From DATKXO01 sp035528995 (GTDB lineage Bacteria; Planctomycetota; Phycisphaerae; UBA1845): a stretch of 6,038 nucleotides of DNA. Shown piece after piece: positions 5,717-6,038 of the stretch. A program made the translations under genes and the position numbers. The notes under the pieces are model-generated. The model worked only from the letters and a program-made list of their open reading frames with translations. It ran no database searches and had not been told where the DNA came from. Numbering within the stretch: the stretch's first letter is position 1; the number at the start of each line of letters is the position of its first letter. Location: contig DATKXO010000087.1 in the NCBI GenBank assembly GCA_035528995.1, positions 1 through 6,038 of the forward strand, written 5' to 3'.

Positions 5717-5731
5717 GCGGCCGAGCCCCGC
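5714..5731 (+). repeat. Dispersed GTAGCGKCCGRGCCCCGC repeat, copy 2
   Basis: GTAGCGGCCGAGCCCCGC differs from the copy at 4364-4381 at two positions. It overlaps the right end of the 16-bp palindrome and adjoins the CCCTGAGCGTAGTCGAAGGG motif, so several repeat types are stacked here. Confidence 0.55.
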
Positions 5732-5734
5732 CTG

Positions 5735-5754
5735 CCCTGAGCGTAGTCGAAGGG
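5735..5754 (-). repeat. Dispersed 20-bp motif, copy 2 (reverse orientation)
   Basis: CCCTGAGCGTAGTCGAAGGG is the reverse complement of the motif at 3293-3312 except for its three central bases. The outer arms (CCCT.../...AGGG) make it partly self-complementary. The copy here lacks the inverted arms and the 10-bp hairpin seen around copy 1, so it is a fragment or a different member of the repeat type. Confidence 0.65.
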
Positions 5755-5788
5755 TCCCGGCCGTCTTGAACAGAGGCGCACGCGCCCG

Positions 5789-5817
5789 CCCTTGACGGGG
5801 CGCGGGTCTGTCAAGGG
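5789..5817. repeat. 8-bp perfect inverted repeat with 13-nt loop
   Basis: CCCTTGAC (5789-5796) is the exact reverse complement of GTCAAGGG (5810-5817). It lies about 100 bp after the protease stop, too far to be the obvious terminator. It may be a repeat-derived stem or a regulator site. TTGACG within it resembles a -35 box, but no matching -10 follows. Confidence 0.45.
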
Positions 5818-5973
5818 TAAGCACGCGGTCCTCCGGTAGGGCAAGGATCCGCGCGGGGTGAACGGGGCGGCTCGTCGGTCGTCCGGATAAAACACTTCGT
5901 CCGCGTTCGTGAAGCCCAAGGTGCGCAACGTGCTCATTCGTGCGCCCCCCCTATTGGAGCACCTTTGTTATCG

Positions 5974-5988
5974 GGCCCGCGGCGGGCC
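5974..5988. repeat. GC-only interrupted palindrome
   Basis: GGCCCGC (5974-5980) and GCGGGCC (5982-5988) are exact reverse complements around a single central G. It sits directly before the 8-bp tandem array. Its function is unknown. Confidence 0.45.
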
Positions 5989-5991
5989 GGT

Positions 5992-6026
5992 AGGGACCGA
6001 GGGACCAAGGGACGGAGGGACCAAGG
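5992..6026 (+). repeat. 8-bp tandem repeat (AGGGACCA type), about 4.4 units
   Basis: Units are AGGGACCG, AGGGACCA, AGGGACGG and AGGGACCA followed by a partial AGG. Varied octamers of this style look like a slippage-prone intergenic microsatellite. The array may continue in degenerate form beyond the window. Confidence 0.75.
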
Positions 6027-6038
6027 TTGGCGGAGAAG

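Larger units (their letters stand above)
5692..6038. other. Non-coding, repeat-rich region after the protease gene
   Basis: I see no credible gene in these 347 bases. In order they hold a 16-bp palindrome, two dispersed repeats, an 8-bp inverted repeat (5789-5817), a plain stretch (5818-5960), a GC palindrome (5974-5988) and an 8-bp tandem repeat (5992-6026). A minus-strand frame begins at ATG 5937 with a G-run upstream, but it runs through the repeats and antisense to the protease tail, so I do not call it. Confidence 0.65.

Noticed and set aside
5317..5937. Minus-strand frame starting at 5937 with a G-rich run upstream
   Set aside because: It reads through dispersed repeats and antisense to the dockerin-like tail. 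The first residues look protein-like, but nothing supports a gene.
5992..6026. CRISPR-like array at the right edge
   Set aside because: The units are 8 bp and directly adjacent with no spacers, so this is a simple tandem repeat.

Overview
The window is GC-rich bacterial chromosome, most likely from a planctomycete (Planctomycetota, Phycisphaerae-like or a related uncultured lineage). The strongest clue is the secreted protease at 4525-5691. Its tail carries 'DCNANG..DDCD' and 'DVNANGVPDECE' units followed by two dockerin-like 'GDLD.D.DTDQGDLG.L.ADW' repeats, a tail style common in that phylum. Long spacers full of short dispersed repeats fit the same picture. The assignment is inferred from style, not from a marker gene.

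Layout, left to right. Positions 1-1394 (minus strand) hold the N-terminal 464 codons of an adenosylcobalamin-dependent (class II) ribonucleotide reductase, which runs off the left edge. It has its own promoter near 1537-1565, a leader of about 135 nt, and a non-coding spacer up to 2019. Positions 2020-3210 (minus) hold a complete M20-family amidohydrolase. Positions 3211-3536 are a spacer between divergent genes. It contains a short repeat element with inverted-repeat arms, a perfect 10-bp hairpin and a 16-bp direct repeat on each side, and also the promoter of the next gene. Positions 3537-4292 (plus) encode a 251-residue soluble protein that I do not recognise. Positions 4293-4524 hold two hairpins, a degenerate 8-bp tandem repeat and a clear promoter. 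Positions 4525-5691 (plus) encode a secreted M43-type zinc metalloprotease with the calcium-binding-type tail. Positions 5692-6038 are non-coding and rich in palindromes and repeats.

The four genes do not form an obvious pathway. They cover deoxynucleotide synthesis, hydrolysis of N-acyl or peptide bonds in the cytoplasm, an unknown cytoplasmic protein, and extracellular proteolysis. Each has its own spacer, and no operon is evident. I found no CRISPR array, phage gene, toxin-antitoxin pair, transposase, tRNA, rRNA or recognisable riboswitch. The most unusual content is the set of short repeats, some present in two copies within 6 kb, and the unrecognised protein. I see no convincing new multi-gene system.
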